Assembly: GCA_002339015.1 (NCBI GenBank)
Contig: DDJC01000001.1
Coordinates: 1-60,666 of the forward strand
Source: Burkholderiales bacterium UBA1834
GTDB lineage: Bacteria > Pseudomonadota > Gammaproteobacteria > Burkholderiales > Burkholderiaceae_C
Length of the DNA: 60,666 bases
Direction: 5' to 3'
Shown: positions 43,972 to 52,902 of the stretch, one piece after another
How the letters are laid out: each line of letters begins with the position of its first letter
How positions within the stretch are numbered: the stretch's first letter is position 1
Made by a program: the position numbers and the translations under genes
Notes under the pieces: generated by a model
Told to the model about the DNA's origin: nothing
Seen by the model: only the letters and a program-made list of their open reading frames with translations
The model's database searches: none

Positions 43972-46064
43972 GCGACGCCACCGTCCTCCTGCAGACTCTG
44001 CAGCAATGGCGCGAGCAGGGTTGGATTGGACCGCTGGACCTGGCGTTCGCACGCTTCACGCATGCCTTGGTGCCGTCAGGTGATGAGGGGGCCCCTGTCG
44101 TCTTGCTGGCAGCCCTGGTGTCGCACCTGGAAGCCCGTGGGCATACCTGCCTGCCGCTTGACGAGCTCGTCACAAGCCCGGCTGAGTTGCTGGGTTGGCC
44201 GTCAGAGGCCGTACAGGCGTGGACGCTGTGGAACGCACAAGCGCCTCAGGCCTTGCTGAGGGCCTGGCTGGCGGCACTCAAGGCCAGCCCGGTCGTCGAT
44301 GCCGGCGGGCGCGTGGCGGGGCATGAGCCCCTGGTATTGCATGGGCAGCGGCTCTATCTGCGCCGTTACTGGCGGCAGGAGCGTGCGGTGGCGGCCCAGG
44401 TGATGGCCCGGGTTTCACGCCAGCTCCCGGTGGATGAAACCGCTGCTCGCACCATCCTGCGGACCTTGTTTGATGAGGCTGGGCAGCAGCCCGGCGCGGC
44501 GCCGGACTGGCAGCAGGTGGCCTGTGCCGTGGCCTTGCGCGCCGGCCTGTCGATCATCACCGGAGGCCCAGGCACGGGCAAGACCTACACTGTGGCCAGG
44601 CTGCTGGCCTTGCTGCTGCGGCTGGCCGATGGCGCCGCCCCGCCGCGCATCACGCTGGCCGCTCCGACTGGCAAGGCGGCGGCCCGGCTGCGCCAATCCA
44701 TCGAACAGGCACTGCTTACCCTGGGACCGGATCTGGCCCACCACATCGGTCCAGCCCGAACCTTGCACGCCTTGCTGGGGGTGCAGCCTGGCACGCGCCG
44801 GTTCCGTCATGATGCGGCTCATCCTTTGGAGCTGGATGTGCTGGTCGTGGACGAGGCCTCGATGGTGCACCTGGAGATGATGTCGGCCCTGCTGGAAGCC
44901 TTGCCACCCGACACGCGCCTGATTTTGCTGGGTGACAAGGACCAGCTTGCATCGGTGGAGGCCGGGGCCGTGCTGGGAGACCTGTGTCGCCACGCCGATC
45001 AGGCTGGCCATGACCAGGACACGGCGGGCTATGTCGAACGTCTGACCGGCCAGCGTTTGCCAGCCGTTGCACCGCCCACGCGAGCCATGGCTGCAAGCAC
45101 CGCACCCCGACCGGCGCAAGGGGATCTGTTCGATCATTCGATCAACGCCGGCACCGAAGAACACCCGGCTGTGGATGGCGCGGCAGCACCACCCGCCTTG
45201 CTTCGGCAAACGGTGATGCTCAGGCGCAGCCGGCGTTTTGGCGGCCCCATCGGGCAGCTGGCCATGGCTGTCAACGCGGGTGATGCGGACCGGGCGCTGG
45301 CTGTGCTGCAAGGCGTGGCAACAATGTCGTCAGACCATTCTCCAGCTCCCTTGTCGCTGCATCTGTCGGCCACGACGGAGGATGTGGTGCGTCTGGCAGC
45401 AGGCACTGCCGATCAGGGTGGAGGCTACCGCGACTACCTTCAGCACCTGGCCTGCCGACCCGGTGGTGACGGCCTTGACACGCTGAACGCCTGGGCGCTG
45501 CAGGTGCTCGATGCCTTCGACCGCTTCCGGGTGCTGTGCGCGGTGCGTGAAGGCCCCTGGGGTGTGACCGGGCTGAACCAGGCCATCGAGGATGTGCTGA
45601 CCCGCCAAGGCCTGCTGCGCAAAGCGGGCGAGTGGTACGAAGGCCGACCCGTGATGATCACCCGCAACGATCCATCGCTGGGGGTGTTCAATGGCGATGT
45701 CGGCCTGGTGCTGCGCTGGCCCTCTGGCGCGCCGGAGCGGCCGTCCACGCTGCGGGTCTTCTTCAAGGATGGTGGCCAGTTGCGCTCGGTGCCGGCTGGG
45801 CGCCTGGCGGATGTCGACACGGCCTTTGCAATGACGGTGCACAAGTCTCAGGGCTCCGAGTTCGGCCACGCCGTGCTGGCCTTGCCTGACGACCGTCGTG
45901 GCACCATCACGCGTGAGCTGGTCTACACCGGCATCACGCGTGCACGTCAGGCCTTCAGCCTGGTGGCGGTACGTGCTGACGTTTTCACGGCCGCCATCGG
46001 GCGGCGCACCCGGCGCCACAGCGGGCTGGCCGACGCGCTGGTGCAACTCTCTGGGGAGCCCTGA
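43968..46064 (+). CDS. recD: RecBCD subunit RecD
   Basis: 5'-3' helicase subunit of 698 aa. An N-terminal domain (about 1-180) precedes the ATPase with Walker A GGPGTGKT (Lys205), TLAAPTGKAAARLRQSI, LDVLVVDEASMVHLEMM, LLGDKDQLASVEAG, and the C-terminal AMTVHKSQGSEF and LVYTGITRARQ. It is about 90 residues longer than E. coli RecD, partly because of a loop near 350-410. It overlaps recB as ATGA and is followed after three bases by the amidotransferase gene. Confidence 0.95.
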   Translation: MSDATVLLQTLQQWREQGWIGPLDLAFARFTHALVPSGDEGAPVVLLAALVSHLEARGHTCLPLDELVTSPAELLGWPSEAVQAWTLWNAQAPQALLRAWLAALKASPVVDAGGRVAGHEPLVLHGQRLYLRRYWRQERAVAAQVMARVSRQLPVDETAARTILRTLFDEAGQQPGAAPDWQQVACAVALRAGLSIITGGPGTGKTYTVARLLALLLRLADGAAPPRITLAAPTGKAAARLRQSIEQALLTLGPDLAHHIGPARTLHALLGVQPGTRRFRHDAAHPLELDVLVVDEASMVHLEMMSALLEALPPDTRLILLGDKDQLASVEAGAVLGDLCRHADQAGHDQDTAGYVERLTGQRLPAVAPPTRAMAASTAPRPAQGDLFDHSINAGTEEHPAVDGAAAPPALLRQTVMLRRSRRFGGPIGQLAMAVNAGDADRALAVLQGVATMSSDHSPAPLSLHLSATTEDVVRLAAGTADQGGGYRDYLQHLACRPGGDGLDTLNAWALQVLDAFDRFRVLCAVREGPWGVTGLNQAIEDVLTRQGLLRKAGEWYEGRPVMITRNDPSLGVFNGDVGLVLRWPSGAPERPSTLRVFFKDGGQLRSVPAGRLADVDTAFAMTVHKSQGSEFGHAVLALPDDRRGTITRELVYTGITRARQAFSLVAVRADVFTAAIGRRTRRHSGLADALVQLSGEP

Positions 46065-46067
46065 TCC

Positions 46068-46823
46068 ATGTGTGAACTGCTTGGGATGAACTGCAACGTC
46101 CCGACCGACATCGTCTTCAGCTTCTCGGGCTTTTCCAAGCGGGCCACGGAGCACGCCGATGGCTTCGGTATCGCCTTTTTCGAGAACAAGGGGGTGCGGT
46201 GCTTCGTCGATGCACAGCCGGCGGATCAATCTCCGGTGGCCGAGCTGGTGCGCCGCTACCCGATCCGCAGCACCCATGTGGTGGCTCATATCCGCAAGGC
46301 CACGGTGGGCCACGTCGCGCTGGAGAACTGCCACCCCTTCACCCGCGAACTGTGGGGCCGCTACTGGGTGTTTGCCCACAATGGCGACCTCAAAGGCTAT
46401 GACCCCTTGCTGCATGCCGCATTCCGCCCCGTGGGCGACACCGACAGCGAACGGGCCTTCTGCTGGCTGCTGCAGGAAATGGCCAAGAGCCATGCCAGCG
46501 TGCCCACGCCCGAAGAGCTGACCAACACGCTGCGCGAACTGGTGCCCATGGTGGCCCGGTACGGCACCTTCAACTTCATCATGAGCAACGGGCAGGCCTT
46601 GTGGGCCCATTGCTCGACCAAGCTGCACTACCTGGTGCGTCAGCACCCCTTCCAGCAGGCACGTCTTCAGGATGATGATGTCACCGTGGACTTTGCGCAG
46701 GTGACGGGCGCCACCGATCGCGTCGCCCTGATCGCCACGCAACCCCTGACGGACAACGAAGCCTGGACGCCTTTTCAATCCGGTGAACTGCACGCCTTCG
46801 TGGATGGCGTGCCCTTGACCTGA
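46068..46823 (+). CDS. Class II glutamine amidotransferase, YafJ-like
   Basis: Ntn-type glutaminase domain protein of 251 aa. The nucleophile is Cys2, exposed after Met removal (MCELLGMNCN). The family signature continues with HADGFGIAFFE, VVAHIRKATVG, NCHPFTRELWG, FAHNGDL and TFNFIMSNG. Members are standalone glutaminase-like proteins whose acceptor is unknown. The start lies only 3 bases after the recD stop, so it ends the tam-rec run of genes. Confidence 0.92.
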   Translation: MCELLGMNCNVPTDIVFSFSGFSKRATEHADGFGIAFFENKGVRCFVDAQPADQSPVAELVRRYPIRSTHVVAHIRKATVGHVALENCHPFTRELWGRYWVFAHNGDLKGYDPLLHAAFRPVGDTDSERAFCWLLQEMAKSHASVPTPEELTNTLRELVPMVARYGTFNFIMSNGQALWAHCSTKLHYLVRQHPFQQARLQDDDVTVDFAQVTGATDRVALIATQPLTDNEAWTPFQSGELHAFVDGVPLT

Positions 46824-46847
46824 TGATGCATACGCAAGGCGGACGAG

Positions 46848-47195
46848 TTAGCCCTTGCGCGCGTGCTTGGCGGCGGCTTTCGGGCGCCGCGCAGGGGTAT
46901 CGGTCGATGGGGTGGCACGTGGGGCCCGGGCCTGTACGGGCTCTTGGTGACCGGGCTGCGGCGCGGGACGGGGTGGTGGGGGCATGACCTGGCCCGCCTT
47001 GCCCTGGGCCGCCCAGTCCACCGGCGGTACGAAGGTGGCGAACCACCATTGCCACCATTGCTGAGAGGCCTGCAGGGCGTGCGTCCACCACTGTGCGCTC
47101 ATCCCGGGCAGGGATTCGGCCGAGCCGGCCACACCCGTGGCTGCGTCCATGCTGCGCGTCCAGAACTGGTGCCAGGGATGTTGCGGCAGGCTCAT
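46848..47195 (-). CDS. Small Trp-rich protein with basic tail (unknown)
   Basis: I do not recognise this 115-aa protein. The N-terminal half is rich in Trp and Gln (HPWHQFWTRSMD, QWWTHALQASQQWWQWWF) and amphipathic. The second half is Pro-rich and ends in a Lys/Arg/Ala tail (ARRPKAAAKHARKG). The ATG at 47195 has GGAG six bases upstream; the open frame continues further but without support. The helix-plus-basic-tail layout recalls small phasin-like or DNA-coating proteins, but this is speculative. It lies downstream of the hydrolase on the same strand with an 80-base gap. Confidence 0.6.
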   Translation of the reverse strand: MSLPQHPWHQFWTRSMDAATGVAGSAESLPGMSAQWWTHALQASQQWWQWWFATFVPPVDWAAQGKAGQVMPPPPRPAPQPGHQEPVQARAPRATPSTDTPARRPKAAAKHARKG

Positions 47196-47275
47196 GATGG
47201 TCTCCATGCTGAAACATTGGGTGAAACATTGGGTGCGGGTCCAGCATAGGCTGTTGAGCAGCCCTTGCCAAGCAC

Positions 47276-48067
47276 TCAGGTCAAAGTGATCCCGCTTGGC
47301 GCGTCGAGTATTTGACGCTCCCGCCAGGAGATGAGCTGCTCGATCACCCAGGGGGCGTCGTCCAGGGGCAGGTCGTGGCCCGCCGTGGGGTGCCGGCGCC
47401 AGTCCACGCCCCAGCGCCGGGCCAGCGATTCGGAGCAACGTGGGTTCACCAGCCCATCGGCCGCGCTGAACAGCACCAGCACAGGCATGCCGGGGCGTTG
47501 CAGCGGGGCCCTGTAGGCGATGGCAGCGCGCAGCTGGCGCCAGGCGTTGGCCAGCGTGACGGGATGGCGATGCCGCAGTTCAACCCACTGCGCCAGCACC
47601 GATGAGGCCTGCGGCGGGTGCCGGGTGGTCAGGCGCATCACCGCCTGCTCCAGCGCCAAGGCATCGGGGCGGATCAGCGCCAGGCGCAAGATGGTGGCGT
47701 AATTGCGGGGCCGGAGTCGCTCCCAGAACCGGCTGAATGGCCGCACGCTGGTGTTGATGAGCACACAGGACTGCACTTCCTGTGGATGGCGGTGGGCCCA
47801 TTCAATGGCCACCATGGCGCCCAGAGACATGGCCAGCAGGTTGTAAGGTGGCGCATGCCCTGCTGCGGACAGCTCGGTGCGCAAGGCCTGCACCATGCCC
47901 GCCACCGTGTCCGGGCTGATCTGTTCATGGCGTGCGCCGTTGCCTGGCAGGTCAGGGCACAGCAGGCGGGCATCGGACGGCAGCGCCTGGGCCAACTGCG
48001 CCGGGAAGCTGCCCCAGTGGCCTTGTTCGCGCGTCAGGCCGCGCAGCAGTACCCAGCATGGGTTCAT
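47276..48067 (-). CDS. Alpha/beta hydrolase with atypical nucleophile elbow
   Basis: Hydrolase-fold protein of 263 aa. The order is an oxyanion region LLRGLTREQGHWG, PDLPGNGAR, a nucleophile elbow AMSLG (Ser81, Ala in place of the first Gly of GxSxG), the acid in FSAADGLVNPRC and His in AGHDLPLDD near the C-terminus. The triad is complete. No signal peptide. It starts inside the stop codon of the M14-type peptidase (ATGA overlap), so the two are co-expressed. The substrate is unknown, possibly a small ester. Confidence 0.85.
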   Translation of the reverse strand: MNPCWVLLRGLTREQGHWGSFPAQLAQALPSDARLLCPDLPGNGARHEQISPDTVAGMVQALRTELSAAGHAPPYNLLAMSLGAMVAIEWAHRHPQEVQSCVLINTSVRPFSRFWERLRPRNYATILRLALIRPDALALEQAVMRLTTRHPPQASSVLAQWVELRHRHPVTLANAWRQLRAAIAYRAPLQRPGMPVLVLFSAADGLVNPRCSESLARRWGVDWRRHPTAGHDLPLDDAPWVIEQLISWRERQILDAPSGITLT

Positions 48068-49152
48068 GAGGTGCCTGCCCTGGCGCGCGCCGGATGATCG
48101 ATGGGGTACCAGTGGGCCAGTGCGGCGTCGTGATGCCGCACGCGCTCCGCACCTTCAGGCCGCCAGTGTTGGTGGCTGCAGGCCGCGCGGGCCATGAAAT
48201 CCAGCAGGCCCATGTGGCGCCGCAGCACACGCTCCTGCCGGTGGCGGATCAAGGGGTTGAAGATGCCGTGCCGACTGAACAACTGCCGGGGGTTCTTCTT
48301 GACCCAGAGCCAGGAGCCCATTTCCAGGGTCAGCGGCAGGAAGGTGTTCTGTGCGTGGTGAAGCCGTGATTGCAGGTAGAGGTGATCCCACAGATCGCCA
48401 TGCGTAAGGTACTGCTGGCTCTGGGGTTCGAACACGTAGCGGTGGTAGCAGTGCGCCTGGTCGAAAATCTCACGCAGCGCATGAAGCTCTGCGAGGTGAT
48501 CGATCGGCATGCTGGTGTGCGCATACGGAAACCAGATGCGGTCGCTCACCCCGAAGCCGGAGTGGCAGTCCACCGCGATGCTGAAAGGGTGGGGCAGCAA
48601 CTCCTTCTCGACCACGTCGCACAGGGCTGCACTTTCAGGCTGCATGGGCATGCGTGGCTGTCCGCGGTACCAGGGCAGCGTGGGGCTGAGGCGCTGGCCG
48701 CCGATGAGCCAGGGCACGGGTTCGATGGCGTCCACAGGGGCATTGCGCATCAGGTCCACCCCTTGCGGGTTGGCGCGGGTGCCCAGCCAGTAGCCACCGG
48801 GGTTGACCAGGGGCATGAACACCAGGCGCAGCTGCGTCAGTTGCTCGCGCAGCAGCCCGTCCCAGCTCAGGCGCCGCACCAGGCTGCCCAGGTAGGCGAT
48901 GACCACCTCGGCCCCGATGCGTTCGAGGCCGTGTACACCGCCGAAGAAGCCCACCGCGGGCGCATCAGGGCCGCCTTGTCCCAACGTGATCACGTGCACG
49001 TCAAATCGGCGGCCACGCACCTCCACCTCGCAGGCCACCCGGGTGGCCAGGTGGTCGGCGCCCTCGTCCAGCAAACGGAGCAGTTCATCGATGTCGGGCA
49101 GTGGGGTGGGCACGCTGGTCGCGCTGTGGCATGAACACAATCGACGGACCAT
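48064..49152 (-). CDS. M14-type zinc carboxypeptidase / deacylase
   Basis: Zinc metallohydrolase of 362 aa of the M14 / succinylglutamate desuccinylase-aspartoacylase type. Zinc ligands are His74 and Glu77 in GGVHGLERIG and His197 in VDCHSGF; the catalytic Glu277 lies in LTLEMGS. Between them, LVFMPLVNPGGYWLGTR is typical of M14. It could trim peptides or amides in the cytoplasm, as no signal peptide is visible. The start at 49152 is taken at the first ATG; a shorter start cannot be excluded. It overlaps the hydrolase gene by four bases. Confidence 0.88.
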   Translation of the reverse strand: MVRRLCSCHSATSVPTPLPDIDELLRLLDEGADHLATRVACEVEVRGRRFDVHVITLGQGGPDAPAVGFFGGVHGLERIGAEVVIAYLGSLVRRLSWDGLLREQLTQLRLVFMPLVNPGGYWLGTRANPQGVDLMRNAPVDAIEPVPWLIGGQRLSPTLPWYRGQPRMPMQPESAALCDVVEKELLPHPFSIAVDCHSGFGVSDRIWFPYAHTSMPIDHLAELHALREIFDQAHCYHRYVFEPQSQQYLTHGDLWDHLYLQSRLHHAQNTFLPLTLEMGSWLWVKKNPRQLFSRHGIFNPLIRHRQERVLRRHMGLLDFMARAACSHQHWRPEGAERVRHHDAALAHWYPIDHPARARAGTS

Positions 49153-49255
49153 AGCGACAGGGCATGACAGAAATGCGAAAAACGGACCGGCAGGATGTCA
49201 TGGTGCTGTCATCTGGTGGCCATAGCCTGCGCGCATCTGCCCCACGCCCTGAGCC

Positions 49256-49390
49256 ATGACACAGCCTGTCCGCCGCCACCGCCCCCTGCTGAAGCTCGTC
49301 GCGCTGGTTGGCGCCGTGATGGGCGGGTTGCTGGAGTTTCTGGCGCTGTGCCGCACCAGGCTGCCTGACGCCGTGTTCCGCCACGACTAG
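49256..49390 (+). CDS. Possible 44-aa membrane microprotein
   Basis: A short open frame starts with ATG at 49256 and ends with TAG at 49390. It encodes a basic N-terminus (MTQPVRRHRP), one hydrophobic segment (about 14-31, LVALVGAVMGGLLEF) and a short basic tail. It occupies an otherwise empty divergent gap, which favours it, but no clear ribosome binding site is seen. No function can be assigned. Confidence 0.45.
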   Translation: MTQPVRRHRPLLKLVALVGAVMGGLLEFLALCRTRLPDAVFRHD

Positions 49391-49464
49391 AAGGCTGCGC
49401 TAGGTTAGACAGCCCTGGCATCTTTCGGATGACCGCACCAAGTCGGGCGGCCAGTCTGGGAAGA

Positions 49465-49683
49465 TCACAGGGCGGCGATGGACACTTCGGTGGATTTGAC
49501 CAGGGCGATGACGTCCTTGCCCACCACCAGGCCCAGTTCCTTGACGGAGCGGGTGGTGATGACCGAGGTGACGATCAGCCCGGACGGAGTCTCGACGTCG
49601 ATCTCGGAGACGACGGGGCCTTCGACGATTTCCTTGACCTTGCCGCGGAACTGATTGCGGACGTTGATCGCGGTGATGCTCAT
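49465..49683 (-). CDS. mop: Molbindin (Mop-like molybdate-binding protein)
   Basis: Small protein of 72 aa forming a single TOBE/Mop domain. The family start MSITAINVRNQFRGKV and the repeated pattern GPVVSEIDVETPSG...TRSVKELGLVVGK are clear. Molbindins form hexamers that store molybdate in the cytoplasm. It lies downstream of ssuB on the same strand, 139 bases away, so it could be at the tail of the ssu transcript. A link to the sulfur genes is possible because molybdate and sulfate share transport chemistry, but that is inference. Confidence 0.92.
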   Translation of the reverse strand: MSITAINVRNQFRGKVKEIVEGPVVSEIDVETPSGLIVTSVITTRSVKELGLVVGKDVIALVKSTEVSIAAL

Positions 49684-49822
49684 GGTGTGTGCCTTTCTGT
49701 GCCAGGTGTGAATGGGTTGAATAGTGGGGTCAGCCTAATCAGCCGGCCCCTGGGCGTGAAGCAAGGAAATTGCAGTCCGCCCTGAAGAAAATGGATATGT
49801 GTTCGGCGTTCTGCGCACGGGC

Positions 49823-50800
49823 TCAAACGGCCCAGCGAAGTTGCTCCACATGGGCGGTGTCCGGCAACTCTGCAGCGCCAGGCTGGGTGGGCAGGCCATC
49901 GTCCGCATCCGGTTGCTGCAGCACCCGCTGCAGGATGCGGTCTTCCTGCGCGGCAAAGGCATGGTGACCACGCTGACGAGGGCGTGGCAGCGGCACGGTC
50001 TCGTCCAGGGCCACGATGTGGTCCTCGATCAGCAGGATGCGGTCTGCCAGCGCCACGGCTTCCGAGACGTCGTGCGTGACCAGCACGGCGGTGAAGCCAT
50101 GCTCGCGCCACAGGCGTTCGATCAGTTGCTGCATCTCGATCCGGGTGAGCGCGTCCAGCGCGCCCAGCGGCTCGTCGAGCAGCAGCAGGCGGGGGCGGTG
50201 CACCAGCGCACGGGCCAGCGCCACACGCTGGCGTTGGCCACCGGACAGGCGCGCAGGCCATTCGTCGATGCGTTCGGCCAGACCCACGGCCGTGAGGGCC
50301 TCGAGCACGCGCTGGCGCGCCTCCGTGCCGCTCAGGCCCAGGGCCACGTTGTCGCCCACTGTCTTCCAGGGCAGCAGGCGGGCGTCCTGGAACATCAGGC
50401 GCAGGCCCTGGTCGGCAACATGGTCGGGACGCAGGGCCTGGCCATCAAGGTCGATGCGACCGGCGCTGCCGCGCTCCAGCCCGGCCATCAGGCGCAGCAG
50501 GGTGCTCTTGCCGCAGCCGCTGCGGCCGACGATGGCCACGAACTCGCCAGGGGCGATGTCCAGGTCGATGTCGTGCAGCACCTGCCGCGTGCCATAGGCC
50601 TTGGCCAGGCCCCGAAGCGCCACGCGGGTGCCGTGCTCGCTGGCCAGAGCCCGTGTCGAGCCGGTTGGTCGCACGGGCCGGCCATCGTGCGTGGCGAAGT
50701 CGAGTACAGGGGCCGCGGTGGGTGACTGTCGCGCGGTGGACGGCGATGCCGGCGCGGCTGCGGCGACCACGGGAAGTGAGGTTGTCAGCGTCGTGCTCAT
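49823..50800 (-). CDS. ssuB: Alkanesulfonate ABC transporter ATPase
   Basis: Energises SsuABC uptake of aliphatic sulfonates. The 325-aa protein carries Walker A GRSGCGKST, the Q-loop MFQDARLLPW, the signature LSGGQRQRVALARAL, Walker B LLLLDEP and the H-loop THDVSEA. The first ~55 residues are an Ala/Thr/Pro-rich extension absent from most SsuB. The C-terminal RPRQRGHHAFAAQEDRILQRVL is typical of the family. It is the last structural gene of the ssu operon, 33 bases after ssuC. Confidence 0.94.
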   Translation of the reverse strand: MSTTLTTSLPVVAAAAPASPSTARQSPTAAPVLDFATHDGRPVRPTGSTRALASEHGTRVALRGLAKAYGTRQVLHDIDLDIAPGEFVAIVGRSGCGKSTLLRLMAGLERGSAGRIDLDGQALRPDHVADQGLRLMFQDARLLPWKTVGDNVALGLSGTEARQRVLEALTAVGLAERIDEWPARLSGGQRQRVALARALVHRPRLLLLDEPLGALDALTRIEMQQLIERLWREHGFTAVLVTHDVSEAVALADRILLIEDHIVALDETVPLPRPRQRGHHAFAAQEDRILQRVLQQPDADDGLPTQPGAAELPDTAHVEQLRWAV

Positions 50801-50833
50801 GTGATGGGGATAAGCGAGGAGGCGGTGAAGGGC

Positions 50834-51634
50834 TCAGGTGGCGGCAGGCTGGTAGCCCGGATGCCAGCGCAGGGCCACGCGCTCCAGGCCGCGTGCCAGC
50901 ACATCGGCCAGCTTGCCCAGCAGTGCGTACAGCAGGATGCCCACCAGCACCACGTCGGTCTGCAGGAACTCGCGGGCATTCATCGTCATGTAGCCGATGC
51001 CCGATTGCGCCGAGATGGTCTCGGCCACGATCAGCAGCACCCACATCAGGCCCAGCGAGAAGCGCAGGCCGACCAGGATCGAGGGCAGCGCGCCGGGCAG
51101 GATCACCTGGCGGTAGAGCTGCCAGCCACGCAGGCCGTAGCTGCGCGCCATCTCGATCAGGCCCGGGTCCACCGAGCGGATGCCGTGGAAGGTGTTGAGG
51201 TAGACCGGGAAGAAAACGCCCACCGCCACCAGGAAGAGCTTGGCTGTCTCGTCGATGCCAAACCACAGGATCACCAGCGGGATCAGGGCCAGCGGCGGGA
51301 TGTTGCGCACCATCTGCAAGGTGGTGTCCAGGAAGGTCTCGGCCCAGCGCAGGCTGCCGGTGAATAGGCCCAGCAGCAGGCCCAGGCCGCCGCCGATGGC
51401 CAGGCCGATGAGGGCCCGGGCGGCGCTCACCCAGAGGTGTTCCCACAACTCGCCGCTCACGGCCAGGCGGCTGGCCGCCTGGATCACCGCCAACGGCTCG
51501 GGCAGCACACGGGTGGACAGCCAACCGGCGCGGGCGCTCAGCTCCCATGCGGCCATCAGCAGCACGGGCAGCACCCAGGGCAGGGCGTTCTTCAGCTTGA
51601 GGCGTTCGCGCCAGGTCGCTCGGGCAGCGCTCAT
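50834..51634 (-). CDS. ssuC: Alkanesulfonate ABC transporter permease
   Basis: Inner-membrane permease of 266 aa with about six hydrophobic segments. The BPD-type coupling loop that docks SsuB is ARSYGLRGWQLYRQVILPGALPS split over the middle of the protein, and the family-specific VRNIPPLALIPLVILWFGI precedes it. A strong AAAGGAG lies 8 bases before the ATG. It lies between ssuD (27 bases away) and ssuB. Confidence 0.95.
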   Translation of the reverse strand: MSAARATWRERLKLKNALPWVLPVLLMAAWELSARAGWLSTRVLPEPLAVIQAASRLAVSGELWEHLWVSAARALIGLAIGGGLGLLLGLFTGSLRWAETFLDTTLQMVRNIPPLALIPLVILWFGIDETAKLFLVAVGVFFPVYLNTFHGIRSVDPGLIEMARSYGLRGWQLYRQVILPGALPSILVGLRFSLGLMWVLLIVAETISAQSGIGYMTMNAREFLQTDVVLVGILLYALLGKLADVLARGLERVALRWHPGYQPAAT

Positions 51635-51661
51635 GGTTCCAGGCTCCTTTGGTGCGCGCGT

Positions 51662-52855
51662 TCAGCTCGCGGACGTCTGCGGCGACGGCGTCGATGCGGA
51701 CGGCGGCACGAAGCTGTTGGCCACGATCTCGCCGAAGGGGCCGGTCAAGGTCTTGCCGGGCAGCTTCTTCTGCACGTCCAGCGGCAGCAGAGGGAACACG
51801 AGTTCGGCGAAGCGGTGCGCTTCTTCCAGGTGCGGGTAGCCTGACAGGATGAAGTACTCCAGGCCCAGATCTGCATATTCCTGGATGCGGTCGGCGACCT
51901 GCTGCGGGTTGCCCACCAGGGCCGTGCCCGCGCCGCCGCGCACCAGGCCCACACCGGCCCACAGGTTGGGCGACACCTCCAGGCCGTCGCGAATGTTGTC
52001 CTTGTTGAACTTGCCCTTGTTGAGCTCGGCCATGCGGCGCTGGCCCACCGAATCCATCTGCGCGAACTTCTTCTGGGCGGCCGCCACGGTGGCCTCGTCC
52101 AGGTGCGAGACCAGCTCGGCGGCGGCGCGCCAGGCCTCGTCTTCCGTTTCGCGCACGATCACGTGCAGGCGGATGCCGAAGCTCAGGGTGCGGCCATGCT
52201 TGGCGGCGCGCTCGCGGATGTCGGCCACCTTGGCGGCCACGGCGGCGGGCGGCTCGCCCCAGGTCAGGTAAGTGTCCAACTGCTCGGCGGCCAGTTTGTG
52301 CGCCTCGGGCGACGAGCCGCCGAAGAACACCGGCGGGTACGGGTTGTTAATGGGCGGGTAGAGCAGCTTGGCACCCTTGACCTGCAGGTGCTTGCCGTCG
52401 AAGTCAAAGGCCTCGCCATCGTGGCTCTTGGCCAGCACTTCGCGCCAGATGGTCAGGAACTCGCGCGACAGTTCATAGCGCTCGGCGTGCGGCAGGAACA
52501 GGCCGTCGCCTTCCAGCTCCTCGGGGTCGCCACCGGTGACCAGGTTGACCAGCAGGCGGCCGCCTGAGATGCGATCCAGCGTGGCGGCCATGCGGGCCGT
52601 CTGCGCGGGCTGGATGATGCCCGGGCGCAGGGCCACCAGGAACTTGAGCTGGCGCGTCACGTCGATCAGGCTGGAGGCCAGGATCCACGAGTCCTCGCAC
52701 GAGCGGCCGGTGGGCAGCAGCACGCCTTCGTAGCCCAGGCTGTCGGCGGCCACGGCCACCTGCTTGAAATAGTCGAAGGTGGCGGCGCGGGCGCCCTTGG
52801 TGGTGCCCAGGTAGCGCGAATCGCCGTGGGTCGGGATGAACCAGAGGATCTTCAT
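51662..52855 (-). CDS. ssuD: FMNH2-dependent alkanesulfonate monooxygenase
   Basis: Bacterial luciferase-fold enzyme of 397 aa that cleaves C1-C14 alkanesulfonates to aldehyde and sulfite using FMNH2 from SsuE. The SsuD N-terminus MKILWFIPTHGDSRYLGTT, the segment VALRPGIIQPAQTARMAATL, RLLVNLVTGGDPEEL and the Arg-rich GVGLVRGGAGTALVG near the flavin are all characteristic. Length is normal. It is co-oriented with ssuA1 and ssuC. Confidence 0.96.
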   Translation of the reverse strand: MKILWFIPTHGDSRYLGTTKGARAATFDYFKQVAVAADSLGYEGVLLPTGRSCEDSWILASSLIDVTRQLKFLVALRPGIIQPAQTARMAATLDRISGGRLLVNLVTGGDPEELEGDGLFLPHAERYELSREFLTIWREVLAKSHDGEAFDFDGKHLQVKGAKLLYPPINNPYPPVFFGGSSPEAHKLAAEQLDTYLTWGEPPAAVAAKVADIRERAAKHGRTLSFGIRLHVIVRETEDEAWRAAAELVSHLDEATVAAAQKKFAQMDSVGQRRMAELNKGKFNKDNIRDGLEVSPNLWAGVGLVRGGAGTALVGNPQQVADRIQEYADLGLEYFILSGYPHLEEAHRFAELVFPLLPLDVQKKLPGKTLTGPFGEIVANSFVPPSASTPSPQTSAS

Positions 52856-52902
52856 GGTCGTGTCCTTGTGCGGGAATGGCTGTGTGTTTCTCGATGAGGT
52901 CG

